Position numbers and translations under genes: made by a program. DNA of 64,000 nucleotides. Source: Bacteriovorax sp. (GTDB taxonomy: Bacteria; Bdellovibrionota; Bacteriovoracia; Bacteriovoracales; Bacteriovoracaceae). Location of the stretch: assembly GCA_014377485.1 (NCBI GenBank), contig JACMPM010000091.1:1-64000 (forward strand), written 5' to 3'. The notes under the pieces are model-generated. The model ran no database searches. It was not told the DNA's origin and saw nothing but the letters and a program-made list of their open reading frames with translations. This document shows, piece by piece, positions 27,539-36,309 of the stretch. Within the stretch, counting starts at the first letter, position 1; every line of letters begins with the position of its first letter.

Positions 27539-27617
27539 GGGTAAAGCACACTAAAAGTGCCTAAACACTTTACCGATAGAAATCATGTATAAACCGAAGC
27601 TTTATGAAAGCTGGTTT
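27539..27617. ncRNA. Pair of hairpins, possible small RNA or 3' structure
   Basis: GGTAAAG pairs with CTTTACC (27539-27575), enclosing an inner GCAC/GTGC hairpin. A second hairpin has arms AAACC..AGCTTT and AAAGCT..GGTTT around ATG (27591-27617), immediately after the stop codon of the 88-residue gene on the minus strand. No T-run follows on either strand, so this is structure without a clear role. Confidence 0.3.
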
Positions 27618-27622
27618 AAATC

Positions 27623-27889
27623 TTAATGATTCTCTGTTGAGAGAACTTCTACGTTTCCGCCCGAAGCAATCGAGACAGCATAAATTTCTGATCCTACTTC
27701 TTTGGTGCTCATGAGTGATGTAAGGAATTTCACTTGGCCTGAGTCTAAGTCTACGTAGATAAATGGAGTGATTTCTAGTTCAGATCGGTTCAATTGGTAA
27801 GAGCTCAGAAAACTTTTGTAAATCGCTTTAGTCAATCCTGATCTAAACATCGTTACTCCGTATTCAAACGAAAACCTCATTGTCTTCAT
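27623..27889 (-). CDS. Small protein of unknown function
   Basis: The 88-residue product has no signal peptide or membrane span. Its sequence (ELEITPFIYVDLDSGQVKFL, then SEIYAVSIASGGNVEVLS) suggests a small beta-rich fold. I do not recognise it. A second in-frame ATG three codons in is an equal candidate start. It lies downstream of a polytopic membrane protein gene (34-base gap), so both may be on one transcript. Confidence 0.6.
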   Translation of the reverse strand: MKTMRFSFEYGVTMFRSGLTKAIYKSFLSSYQLNRSELEITPFIYVDLDSGQVKFLTSLMSTKEVGSEIYAVSIASGGNVEVLSTENH

Positions 27890-27923
27890 TCTCTATGGAT
27901 AAATTGTAACATATATAAAAAAA

Positions 27924-29426
27924 TTAACTGTTAAATATTTTCAAGAAGACCTTAACACGTCCTTCAAAATGCGAATCTAAAAGACAGATTAAAATGTATA
28001 TTAAATAGATCATATTTCGACTAGAGCGAACACGACTAAGCGACTGAAATAATAATTCAACTGGAATAAGGCTGAGAAAAGCAAGCGGCCACATCATCCC
28101 AAAACCAATGGTTAATGAGTCATCCCAAAATAGTGAAAATAGTACATAGATAGAAATTGAAACAAGAAATATGGTCATGCTTTCTCTTTCAATTTGAAAA
28201 TCTTTAAGAATTAAAACTTTTGGTTTGCAGTACTTGATAATTACGATAATTAAACCAAATACACTCAAAATATAAAAACCTTTTCTGTCTATCTCCTGGA
28301 AGACTTGCTTCAGAAATCCCAAATCAAGTGAGTGCAGTGGATCTAATAAATCTGAGTGAGATAATAATCTTAGTATGGTGAGTATTATGCCAAATAAAGC
28401 ATATTTTAAGAGCTGCCGCTTAAACCACAGAGTGCGGTCTCTTAAAAAAACTAAAATCAAAAAACCTACCTGAAAAAAAACCAAAACGGCAAAGCCCGGA
28501 TTCAATAATGTTCCCCAGAAACTCACCAGACCCATAAATAAGCCAGCTCGATAAGTAGAACTTTTGGTGACCCATAAAAGAGTCCACACCCATATCAGCG
28601 AATAAGTAGTGAGCATTGAGAATTCAACATTGGTTGAAAGTGTTTTACTGAATGACCAAGATGAAACAAGTGCAAAAACACCCAATAAAGAAAGTCTACG
28701 GGTCACAAAGAATCGCAAGAAAGCATAGAATACGAGCAAGAATAATCCCATCCCTACGATATAAAAATGCAAACTCCAGGCGAGGCGGAATAATTCAGGA
28801 TAACTTTTAAAAGGATAGTAATTTATCAAGAGGAAATTCCACATAGGATTTCCAACTTTCTCGAGTGGGTCAAAATAAAGTTTAAGCATCTCGATATTCA
28901 CGAGCGGTGGAAGATCGGGCAACGAAAAAACAAACATGATGAGAATTAAACCAACTAATGTTTTTTCAAAATTATCCAGAAAGCGAAATTCACCAAAATT
29001 AGAAGAGACTGATTCTTGAATAATTTTCCCACGCGTAGGCCATGAGTAAAATAAACCCAAAATCACCCAGGTTATCCAATAACTATTATAAATCCACTTG
29101 GAGTCGAGCAAATTAATCAAGTTAAATAACAAAATGAAAAAAAACATCCCCAAGAATAGTCGGTAGACCACTCTGTCGATGGAGGAATTCACTCGGAAAT
29201 AGATTTTTAAACGGTGGTCGATCTCTTTACCTAAGAGAAACCACTGGGCCACTATGAAGAGTATATAGAGAGTCATCATTCCGGCCAAAACAGGAGGACT
29301 GACGTGAAGATCTTTTTGAACATAGACCGGTATTAATAAAAATGAGAAGTAGCTAACCACACGAAAAGTGAAGAACTTCCATTTTAATTTAAAGATGTTT
29401 GAACTATTTACTAAAGTATTTTCCAT
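27924..29426 (-). CDS. Polytopic membrane protein of unknown function
   Basis: The 500-residue product has about ten to twelve hydrophobic spans along its whole length and no soluble domain. The spacing of spans and the long loop around residues 150-215 resemble GT-C-type or O-antigen-ligase-like membrane enzymes. I see no diagnostic DxD or equivalent motif, so I do not assign a function. It is divergent from fliD, 265 bases away, with a strong bidirectional terminator in between. Confidence 0.75.
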   Translation of the reverse strand: MENTLVNSSNIFKLKWKFFTFRVVSYFSFLLIPVYVQKDLHVSPPVLAGMMTLYILFIVAQWFLLGKEIDHRLKIYFRVNSSIDRVVYRLFLGMFFFILLFNLINLLDSKWIYNSYWITWVILGLFYSWPTRGKIIQESVSSNFGEFRFLDNFEKTLVGLILIMFVFSLPDLPPLVNIEMLKLYFDPLEKVGNPMWNFLLINYYPFKSYPELFRLAWSLHFYIVGMGLFLLVFYAFLRFFVTRRLSLLGVFALVSSWSFSKTLSTNVEFSMLTTYSLIWVWTLLWVTKSSTYRAGLFMGLVSFWGTLLNPGFAVLVFFQVGFLILVFLRDRTLWFKRQLLKYALFGIILTILRLLSHSDLLDPLHSLDLGFLKQVFQEIDRKGFYILSVFGLIIVIIKYCKPKVLILKDFQIERESMTIFLVSISIYVLFSLFWDDSLTIGFGMMWPLAFLSLIPVELLFQSLSRVRSSRNMIYLIYILICLLDSHFEGRVKVFLKIFNS

Positions 29427-29493
29427 AAATAACCGATTAAATCAGTAATTGAGGTGCAGCCCATACTGTGCTTCTCTTACTTATCTTAGAATC

Positions 29494-29523
29494 AAAAAAG
29501 ACCGGCCCCATCCGGTCTTTTTT
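29494..29523. terminator. Strong bidirectional terminator between divergent genes
   Basis: AAAAAAGACCGG and CCGGTCTTTTTT form a perfect 12-base inverted repeat around a 6-base loop. Both flanking annotated genes point away from it, so it terminates neither. It implies an unannotated transcript or blocks antisense read-through. Confidence 0.85.
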
Positions 29524-29691
29524 ATTTTACGGTGCAGAACCCTGCAGTACAAGAAATTAATAACACATCCTCTTACTCAACTTTATCCAATCCAAAATGA
29601 TGCTATAAGAAAATCCTGCCTAATATAGAATGGTCCTACCGTATGGTAATATGCTCAATGTGTGTGGTCCCATTTAAATCAGGAGGATTTT

Positions 29692-31080
29692 TTGGGTATA
29701 GCGTTCGGATCCATCTCAACTGGATTACCTAAGGATATTGTAAAGCAGCTTATGGCCGCTGAGCAGGTTCCTGTTCAGAATATGGAAAAGCAAAAAAGCA
29801 AAATCAGCGACAAGAAAGGATTGGTCGATCAACTATTAAAACTAGTTGATGAAGTCCGTGGAAATCTTGCGACGAATGCCAATGCTCGAGCACTACGCGA
29901 ATTAAAAGTAGATACCAACAACGACATGATTTCCGTGACAACTGACAAATCACGCGCTGTCCCTGGAAATTACCAATTAGAAGTTACTTCACTTGCTCAA
30001 AAATCTTCGGCGATGTCGACAGGCTTCGAAGACAAAGATGAAAGCTATGTGGGCGTAGGATTTATCCAATACACAATGCCAAATGGTGAGACAAAAGATA
30101 TTTATGTCGACTCAGATAATTCTTCACTAAGCGGTGTTGCTAAACTTATCAATAAAGATTCAGGCCTAGGTGTTACTGCAAATGTAATCAATGACGGTAG
30201 TGGAACTGATACTCCATGGAGACTCGTTTTAAGTCTTAACAAAACGGGCGATGACAGTGCTGCAGACTTTCCATTTTTTTATTTCGTCGATGGCGATCAA
30301 GATTTTCAATTAGAATTTCAACGCGAAGCCCATGATGCCAAAATCAAACTCGATGGTTTCGACATTGAAGCTTCTGAAAATAAGCTCAAAGATATGATCC
30401 CCGGTGTAACTATAGACTTGAAAAAAGCTAAACCCGGCGAAGAATTCTCAATCAATATTTCTGAAGATATTGATGCCGTTGGAGTAAAAGTCAGCGACCT
30501 CGTTACAAAACTAAATGCTGTTTTAAAATTTGTAAAAGATCAAAATGCGATTGATGACAAGACCGACACATCGAGAACACTCGGTGGCGACATTATGCTT
30601 CAATCTCTTGAAGGCCGTATCCACGCCGCTGTCTTTAAAGATGTTATGACCGACACCGGTCTTCACCGCGTTGGTGAATTAGGCTTAAGTTTTAACCGTG
30701 CAGGTACTCTGGAATTCGATCAAAAGAAATTTCAGGCTTTAATTGGTTCAAACTATACCCTCGCTTCACAAATTTTGACTGGAACATTTGAAGCTGAAGG
30801 CGGAAAGACCGAAGGCTTTATGGATAATCTAAATGCAATGGTGGGAACAGCCCTCCGCACGCCAGATGGGATCATTCAAAGTCGCAAAAAAACTCTACAA
30901 AGCAATATCGAACAAATTGATAGAAGAATTAGTCAGAAGCAAAAACAATTAGAAGAAAAAGAAAAAAACTTAAAAGACAAATTTGCACGACTAGAAGGAA
31001 CAATGTCGAAAATTAAATCTCAGGGCGCTGGCCTCGCTGGTATGGGTGGCGGCGGTAGCCCTGTTCAAGAATTAGGATAA
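29692..31080 (+). CDS. fliD: Flagellar filament cap protein FliD
   Basis: I place the start at the TTG at 29692, five bases after AGGAGG, rather than at the GTG 30 bases upstream. It gives 462 residues beginning GIAFGSISTGLPKDIVKQLM, which matches the FliD N-terminal pattern. FliD_N (about 1-110) contains PGNYQLEVTSLAQKS, and FliD_C ends with the coiled coil QSRKKTLQSNIEQIDRRIS characteristic of the family. FliD forms the cap at the distal filament end and directs flagellin folding. fliS follows after 15 bases. Confidence 0.93.
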   Translation: MGIAFGSISTGLPKDIVKQLMAAEQVPVQNMEKQKSKISDKKGLVDQLLKLVDEVRGNLATNANARALRELKVDTNNDMISVTTDKSRAVPGNYQLEVTSLAQKSSAMSTGFEDKDESYVGVGFIQYTMPNGETKDIYVDSDNSSLSGVAKLINKDSGLGVTANVINDGSGTDTPWRLVLSLNKTGDDSAADFPFFYFVDGDQDFQLEFQREAHDAKIKLDGFDIEASENKLKDMIPGVTIDLKKAKPGEEFSINISEDIDAVGVKVSDLVTKLNAVLKFVKDQNAIDDKTDTSRTLGGDIMLQSLEGRIHAAVFKDVMTDTGLHRVGELGLSFNRAGTLEFDQKKFQALIGSNYTLASQILTGTFEAEGGKTEGFMDNLNAMVGTALRTPDGIIQSRKKTLQSNIEQIDRRISQKQKQLEEKEKNLKDKFARLEGTMSKIKSQGAGLAGMGGGGSPVQELG

Positions 31081-31095
31081 TCTCAGGAGGACTTT

Positions 31096-31503
31096 ATGAG
31101 TTACGGTTATGGAGCTTACAAAAAGACAGCGGTTAGTACGGCCAGTAAAGAGCAAATTCTTTTGATGCTTTATCAGGCTGCTATTAAAAATTGCAAAAAG
31201 GCGATTGAAGCCATTCAGAACAAAAAAATTGCAGCCAAAGGTGAATACATCGGCAAACTGCAAGACATTGTTATTGAATTGAACAACAGTCTAGATTTTG
31301 AAGTTGGCGGAGACATTGCTAAAGAATTGTCATCTTTGTATGACTATATTCTTTTTTCAAGTACTCAAGCCAATATTAAAATTGATGCTGAACCTCTCGA
31401 GGGTTGTTTAAATGTTTTAAACACGCTTTATGAAGGTTGGAGTGAAGCTATTAAGGGATTAAAAGCAGCACCGGCTCCTTCGCAAAATGGCGAATTGAAA
31501 TAA
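31096..31503 (+). CDS. fliS: Flagellin export chaperone FliS
   Basis: FliS binds the C-terminus of flagellin in the cytoplasm and keeps it unfolded until export. The 135-residue helical protein opens with YGYGAYKKTAVSTASKEQIL and then LMLYQAAIKNCKKAIEAI, the most conserved part of the family. AGGAGG seven to eight bases before the ATG supports the start. It is the second gene of the fliD operon. Its clients are presumably the three flagellins encoded 12-18 kb to the right. Confidence 0.95.
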   Translation: MSYGYGAYKKTAVSTASKEQILLMLYQAAIKNCKKAIEAIQNKKIAAKGEYIGKLQDIVIELNNSLDFEVGGDIAKELSSLYDYILFSSTQANIKIDAEPLEGCLNVLNTLYEGWSEAIKGLKAAPAPSQNGELK

Positions 31504-31547
31504 TTAAGAACCAGTATTTTATCTAACATTAATAAAGAGGAACTCTT

Positions 31548-31952
31548 ATGATTGAAACACTTTTTGAAAATATTCAGAAACATCTCTCTATGCTCGACTC
31601 AGCCGTTCTGAGTAGTGAAAAAATTAAAAACTTTGCTAAAAATGAGAATCTTAATGGCGTCGTTAGTGAAACCGAAAACCGCGAACGCATAGTGAATATC
31701 GTCACTCAAATTCAAAGAAAAGTTGAAGAGCAAATTAATCTTCTAGACCCGTCTGAAATTTCAAATGATGGACTTCTTATTCTAAAGACTTGGTTTCAGG
31801 ATCTGAATATATTGTCTGAAAGAATGCTTTCTTGTGATCGACAAACAGTTGAGTATCTCGGTCAACAAAAAGAAGATACGACAAAAGAAATTGCTATGAT
31901 CTATAAAAACAAAGAAATTTTTAAAAGCTATAATCACGAAGGAAAAAAGTAA
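31548..31952 (+). CDS. Small helical protein, probable FliT-like chaperone
   Basis: The 134-residue, mostly helical product has no membrane span and low similarity to anything I can name. Its position right after fliS, its size and its helical nature fit FliT, the FliD export chaperone, or a FlgN-like protein. These families diverge too fast for a firm call by eye. GAGG lies at normal distance before the ATG. The function is inferred from context. Confidence 0.6.
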   Translation: MIETLFENIQKHLSMLDSAVLSSEKIKNFAKNENLNGVVSETENRERIVNIVTQIQRKVEEQINLLDPSEISNDGLLILKTWFQDLNILSERMLSCDRQTVEYLGQQKEDTTKEIAMIYKNKEIFKSYNHEGKK

Positions 31953-31966
31953 CGACCTTCTTCTTC

Positions 31967-31998
31967 CCCAGATTATTGTTCATTGACAAAAATCTGGG
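31967..31998. promoter_or_regulatory. Inverted repeat between the fliS unit and the glycosylation genes
   Basis: CCCAGATT and AATCTGGG pair over 8 bases around a 16-base loop. No T-run follows on the plus strand, so it is at best a weak terminator or attenuator before the gene at 32089. Confidence 0.35.
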
Positions 31999-32088
31999 AA
32001 CGTGAGGAAATAGAATTAGTCGAGTTAATGATTAACACGATAGTATTTTAACCTTTTTGAACCTTAAGGATGAGGAACAGGGGTGCAC

Positions 32089-32769
32089 ATGACAATACCT
32101 AAAATCACTTCGTATGAAGTTAAAACATCTAGAACGGAACAAAAAGTTCCGGTCGTAAATGGCGTACACCTTCATTCAATTTACAACCCATTTAAAGAAG
32201 CAGAGTCTCTGGTCCTTGCTCAATTGGATAATCTTAAAAATAAGAATGAAGTTTTAATCTTAGGTTTGGGATTTGCATATCACGTTAACGCTGTCATTGA
32301 GAAGCTAACTCAATTTCACGGAGAAAACTTTAAAGTCATCGTAATTGAACCCAATATTCAAGTCTACGAAGACTGTATTACAGCTGATTTGTTAAACAAA
32401 AATAATGTTTTAATATATTCTGGTTTTAATTCCTCCGAGTTATACAGTGATTTGGATTTTATTCATTTTCTATTAAGAAAACCTGCAATGATCGCTCACC
32501 CGCCATCATTTAATTTATACCAAAATTATTTTAAGAACATTCTTACTTTCGAAGCTCCTCAAAGCATTAATGCCATTATAGGCTTTGTAGGATCCGTTGA
32601 AGTAAAAAAATATCTTAATTCTTTCAATCCAGATTCTACTCTGGAGGAAGTTCTTTATAATGAAATACCAAATAAAACCAACTTCGAACAAGAAGATTTT
32701 TTAGCGATGGCCCTAGTTGAGATGACAAAGAAAAGCCATGAACAAAAACTTGGCTTAGGGGATAATTAA
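32089..32769 (+). CDS. DUF115/Maf-like protein (motility accessory factor family)
   Basis: The start is the ATG at 32089; a GTG two codons upstream is the alternative. The 226-residue protein contains a Rossmann-like core: NEVLILGLGFAYHVNAVIEK followed by FKVIVIEPN. This matches the N-terminal part of DUF115/Maf proteins that transfer pseudaminic- or legionaminic-type sugars to flagellin. It is less than half the length of a full Maf, so it may be a truncated or partner form. Two glycosyltransferases follow at once; the next starts 1 base after its stop. Confidence 0.65.
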   Translation: MTIPKITSYEVKTSRTEQKVPVVNGVHLHSIYNPFKEAESLVLAQLDNLKNKNEVLILGLGFAYHVNAVIEKLTQFHGENFKVIVIEPNIQVYEDCITADLLNKNNVLIYSGFNSSELYSDLDFIHFLLRKPAMIAHPPSFNLYQNYFKNILTFEAPQSINAIIGFVGSVEVKKYLNSFNPDSTLEEVLYNEIPNKTNFEQEDFLAMALVEMTKKSHEQKLGLGDN

Positions 32770-32770
32770 A

Positions 32771-34438
32771 ATGAAAAAAATCTTAATCATCAACTTGCGC
32801 AGAATTGGAGACGTCTATACAACGGGACACCTGATTAACTCTCTTGTCGCGACTTCTGGAAATGCAGTTTCATTGTTGGTTTATAAAGAAAGCGCGAAGG
32901 CTGCTATCAATTTAAAAAACGTAACAAACCTTCACCTAATCGATAGAAAAGAAATTATCACCCTAAAAACAAATAAACTATTCTCTGATGGATTTGCCCT
33001 TGAGCAGTTATTTACCCAACTCCGAGAAATCAAAAACCAAAAATGGGATGAAATTGTTAACTATTCTAATGATATGGTTAGTGCATATATCTGCTCTTAC
33101 CTACGCAACTCAAGTGAAAAAGTCATTGGCGTTCACTTTAATAAAAATAGAAATATTATAACTGACAATGATTGGGAACTGCTCTTTAACGACATACTTC
33201 CCGTTGTGGAATATGCTCCTTTGCATTTTGTAGATTGCTATCATAAAATGCTTGGTATTTCTCACAACCGTGAAGGAGAAAACCTAATCACTAGCTCGAA
33301 CCATAACGCAACTGCCTTTAGCAACATAAGCAGCATTCGTAAAAACTTAGGCACTTCTGAAAGTACAACTAAGATCGTTGGAATCCAGCTAAAGACTTCT
33401 GATTTAGCCAAAGATATTCCGGAAGAAACAATTCTAGAACTTCTCTCGCTTTTTAAGGGAACACCAGAGTTGATTCCAATTCTTCTCATCGCTCCAACCG
33501 AAGAAGAAAGAAAATACGCAGACGAAATTAATGAAAAGTTTAACAATGAAATCGCCGTTGTTGAAGCTGACCTTCAGGCCATTGCTTCAGTACTAATGAA
33601 TATCGATATTTTAATTACTCCCGACACAGCGATCAAGCACATTGCGGACTTAACTGAAACTCCAGTTCTCGAAGTGTCTTTGGGGTATGCGCCTTTCTTA
33701 AAACAAGGAAGCTATTCTTTAGGAAGTTTAATTTTAACAGATATTATTATCGAGAGGAATTTTACAAAAACTGGAAACCCAAAATCAATTAAAACTAATA
33801 TTAAAGCTCAAGACATTATGTCTTCGATTCTTTATTTCTTCACAAAAGCAAAAAACATTCGCCCTAGACTTTCAAACGACGTCACTCTTTACACTTGCTC
33901 GTTTGATCAACTTGGAGCTCGATATACAGTAGTTGCCGGATCTGTTAATGCTCAAGCTGAAATTCAACGTTTAATGTCTCGTCAGTTAATTAATGTGGTT
34001 TATGACCATAACGAATCAGCTGTAATCTATTCTGACATTACCGACTTTGGCTCAAGTGCAGCAACGATATGGTGTAAAAACGAAAAATCTAATCTAACTA
34101 ATGTTATGAAGGATCTTCTAGGGACATTGCGATCATTGATTCAAAGTCAGGAAAACAGAAAAAACTCAAAAGACTTTGTTTTAAACCTGGGAAAACTCAT
34201 TTCTTACTCTGAAAGTAGCACCATTATGCAAATTCCGGTGATGATGTTTAAAACAAAAATAGAATCAATCAATGCAAAAACATTCGAAGAAAACGCCAAA
34301 GAAGTTGAGATACTTCTTTATGAGTTAAAATCTGACATTCAAAAAGTCCTACAGTGTATTAAGCAATTAGAAGACAAGATTGTAATTCAGAAGAAAGATG
34401 ATTTTATGAATCGTACACCTGAACAAGCAAACAATTAA
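32771..34438 (+). CDS. Glycosyltransferase family 9 (heptosyltransferase-like) protein
   Basis: The first 330 residues follow the GT9 fold: KILIINLRRIGDVYTTGHLI at the N-terminus, where heptosyltransferases have RxGDxxLxxP. The C-terminal half of the domain carries NIDILITPDTAIKHIADLTE, the acceptor/nucleotide loop. A C-terminal extension of about 220 residues has no recognised domain. Outer-core lipopolysaccharide enzymes of this family lack such extensions. The location in a flagellar operon suggests flagellin or cap glycosylation, which is inference. Confidence 0.8.
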   Translation: MKKILIINLRRIGDVYTTGHLINSLVATSGNAVSLLVYKESAKAAINLKNVTNLHLIDRKEIITLKTNKLFSDGFALEQLFTQLREIKNQKWDEIVNYSNDMVSAYICSYLRNSSEKVIGVHFNKNRNIITDNDWELLFNDILPVVEYAPLHFVDCYHKMLGISHNREGENLITSSNHNATAFSNISSIRKNLGTSESTTKIVGIQLKTSDLAKDIPEETILELLSLFKGTPELIPILLIAPTEEERKYADEINEKFNNEIAVVEADLQAIASVLMNIDILITPDTAIKHIADLTETPVLEVSLGYAPFLKQGSYSLGSLILTDIIIERNFTKTGNPKSIKTNIKAQDIMSSILYFFTKAKNIRPRLSNDVTLYTCSFDQLGARYTVVAGSVNAQAEIQRLMSRQLINVVYDHNESAVIYSDITDFGSSAATIWCKNEKSNLTNVMKDLLGTLRSLIQSQENRKNSKDFVLNLGKLISYSESSTIMQIPVMMFKTKIESINAKTFEENAKEVEILLYELKSDIQKVLQCIKQLEDKIVIQKKDDFMNRTPEQANN

Positions 34439-34466
34439 AAAAATCTCTCGAACCTAGGATTGGTTT

Positions 34467-34613
34467 ATGGATATTCTCAAAGAAGACATTAATCGCGAAC
34501 TCAATCGGATTAAAGAAAAAATTGATAAAGCAACTGCGCTAAACGAAGAAGATCTGAAGATTGTTCTTTTGAGCATGCTCAATGAGGAGGATCTTCATGA
34601 AAGCAAACAATAG
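34467..34613 (+). CDS. 48-residue ORF overlapping the next glycosyltransferase gene
   Basis: An ATG at 34467, with AGG eight bases before it, opens a 48-codon frame: an acidic/basic helical peptide starting MDILKEDINRELNRIKEKID and ending in the first bases of the next gene (17-base overlap). The codons look like those of the neighbours, and it fills an otherwise empty 158-base gap. It may be a real small protein or a leader whose translation opens the next start site. No homologue is known to me. Confidence 0.5.
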   Translation: MDILKEDINRELNRIKEKIDKATALNEEDLKIVLLSMLNEEDLHESKQ

Positions 34614-36303
34614 CAATCGTATTCCTGTGCCTGAAATTCCAGTCGCAACACTGGCAATAGTTCAACTCGCCCGTTTTGGAGACTTAATACAAACAGCGCA
34701 AGCAGTAGAAGAATTAAAAAGAAATCATCCTGAGTACAGAGTTGTTTTAATTGCTCGTTCACAATTTGCTAAACCATTAGACTTTGTTTTAAAAAAGACC
34801 TTTGATAAAACTTATTATCTGGACACGAAAAAGATTTTTGTAAACACTGAAATTGCCGGTATTAAACCAAGCATTGACGGTTTAAACCAATTCCTAGGTG
34901 AACTTGCAAGTGAATCTATAGAAGTATTAGTAAACCTTTCATTTTCAAAATCTTCTTCATATCTATCATCTCTTATAAAGTCGGTTCATAAAATTGGTCC
35001 CTTCTATGATTTTGACAATAAAATGCAAATTAACGATAAATGGTCGCAGCTTTTATACGCTACTGTTATGCGCGGATCTCTCAACCCATTCGCATTAGTG
35101 GATCTTTTCAAAAACATTATAGGTATTAAATCGACTGATCAAAAAATCACTCCCGTGAATATGAACTCTCGCTCAAATACTGTTGTAATACATCCCTTTG
35201 CATCTCAGGAAAGAAAAGCCTGGAAAGCGGAAAAGTGGGTAGAAGTTATTTATCGCACGCTGAAAGAAAATGAGACTTATACTATTCAAATTGTTGGTGC
35301 GAAAAATGAAGTCATGAAATCGCAAATGATCACTGAAAATCCTTTGCTTAAAACTTTTAGCCATAGAATTCAAAACCTAACAGGTAAAACAACCCTGGCA
35401 GAACTTTCTGATGAATTAAAAAAAGCAAAAATCTTTGTTGGCCATGACTCAATGGTTGGCCACTTAGCTGCTCTTAATAGAACTCCAACCCTAACTGTTT
35501 CTCTTGGTAGTGTTCGTCCTCAAGAAACAACTCCCTACCAAGCTAATGCTTATAACCTGGCCCCACGGACAAAATGTTTTCCATGTTTCCCAACGGATGC
35601 TTGCAGCTTTAATCAATGCCATCACGATATTCCCTACCAAGTTGTCAGTAGCGCTATAAAGCAACTTCTCGATAAGGGACAGATCACTCCTGAATGGATA
35701 AAAGGATCAATTTCGAGTTTTCACATCAGTTCTGTAAATTTCTATCGAACTAGCTTTCACAAGGGTCATATGGGTCTTGATAGCCTCATCGAAAACCATA
35801 TAGATAGCCCAGACATTTTTAGATCGTTTTACAAGATTGCCTGGTCGTTTGTCATCAGTGACACGGAAGAAAATCTTCCATTTCCAAAACTCACTCAAAA
35901 TACACATCGCGATCTGCTAGATGCCCTAACTGGACTTCAGCATTTATATGAACTTTCGGAATTCGGTAAAAAATATTCTCAATATATTTTGGAAGAAATA
36001 TCTTCTCAAACACCAAGTATTTTTAAAATTAAAGATTTTTCTAAAAAAATAGATGAAATCGATCAATTGCAAGGATTGGTATTAAAGACTTCTCCAAACC
36101 TAGCACCGATTGTTGATTATTTTGCCCTAAGAAAGGCTAACCTCCACGGTGATAGTGTTGTTAAATTAACTGAGAGTTCTTATTACGCCTTTCACGAATG
36201 CTCGAGTCTATGTAGTATTTTATTTGAATTAGTTGAAAACACAATTTCTGAACATAAAAACTCTTCGGGGAAATCCACTCCAAGAACTGATGCCAACAAG
36301 TAG
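34597..36303 (+). CDS. Glycosyltransferase family 9 protein with C-terminal extension
   Basis: The start is the ATG at 34597, seven bases after GAGGAGG; an ATG five codons upstream falls inside that ribosome site. The 568-residue protein has the GT9 core: LAIVQLARFGDLIQTAQAVE (RxGDxxQ) and VVIHPFASQERKAW, followed by VGHDSMVGHLAALNRTPTLT. A cysteine cluster follows (TKCFPCFPTDACSFNQCHHD), a feature of some GT9 proteins. The last 200 residues are unassigned helices. It pairs with the preceding GT9 gene, so two sugars may be added in turn. Acceptor unknown. Confidence 0.82.
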   Translation: MKANNSNRIPVPEIPVATLAIVQLARFGDLIQTAQAVEELKRNHPEYRVVLIARSQFAKPLDFVLKKTFDKTYYLDTKKIFVNTEIAGIKPSIDGLNQFLGELASESIEVLVNLSFSKSSSYLSSLIKSVHKIGPFYDFDNKMQINDKWSQLLYATVMRGSLNPFALVDLFKNIIGIKSTDQKITPVNMNSRSNTVVIHPFASQERKAWKAEKWVEVIYRTLKENETYTIQIVGAKNEVMKSQMITENPLLKTFSHRIQNLTGKTTLAELSDELKKAKIFVGHDSMVGHLAALNRTPTLTVSLGSVRPQETTPYQANAYNLAPRTKCFPCFPTDACSFNQCHHDIPYQVVSSAIKQLLDKGQITPEWIKGSISSFHISSVNFYRTSFHKGHMGLDSLIENHIDSPDIFRSFYKIAWSFVISDTEENLPFPKLTQNTHRDLLDALTGLQHLYELSEFGKKYSQYILEEISSQTPSIFKIKDFSKKIDEIDQLQGLVLKTSPNLAPIVDYFALRKANLHGDSVVKLTESSYYAFHECSSLCSILFELVENTISEHKNSSGKSTPRTDANK

Positions 36304-36309
36304 GTAAGC

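Larger units (their letters stand above)
27230..27622. other. 393-base gene-free region with DnaA-box matches and hairpins
   Basis: No open frame longer than a few codons is convincing here. The left part is very AT-rich and carries TTATCCACA at 27317-27325, TTATTCACA at 27465-27473 and a one-mismatch copy TTATCAACA at 27296-27304, all in the same orientation. The right part has two hairpins. It must also hold the promoter of the monophosphatase gene and the 3' end of the 88-residue gene. Function is unknown. Confidence 0.6.

Noticed and set aside
27230-27622. Chromosomal origin of replication
   Set aside because: Only two perfect DnaA-box matches, no dnaA, dnaN or parAB nearby and no clear switch of gene direction. 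Reported only as a DnaA-box cluster.
27583-27625. Thirteen-codon ORF starting at the ATG near 27584 (plus strand)
   Set aside because: Too short, no ribosome site, and lies within the hairpin structure.
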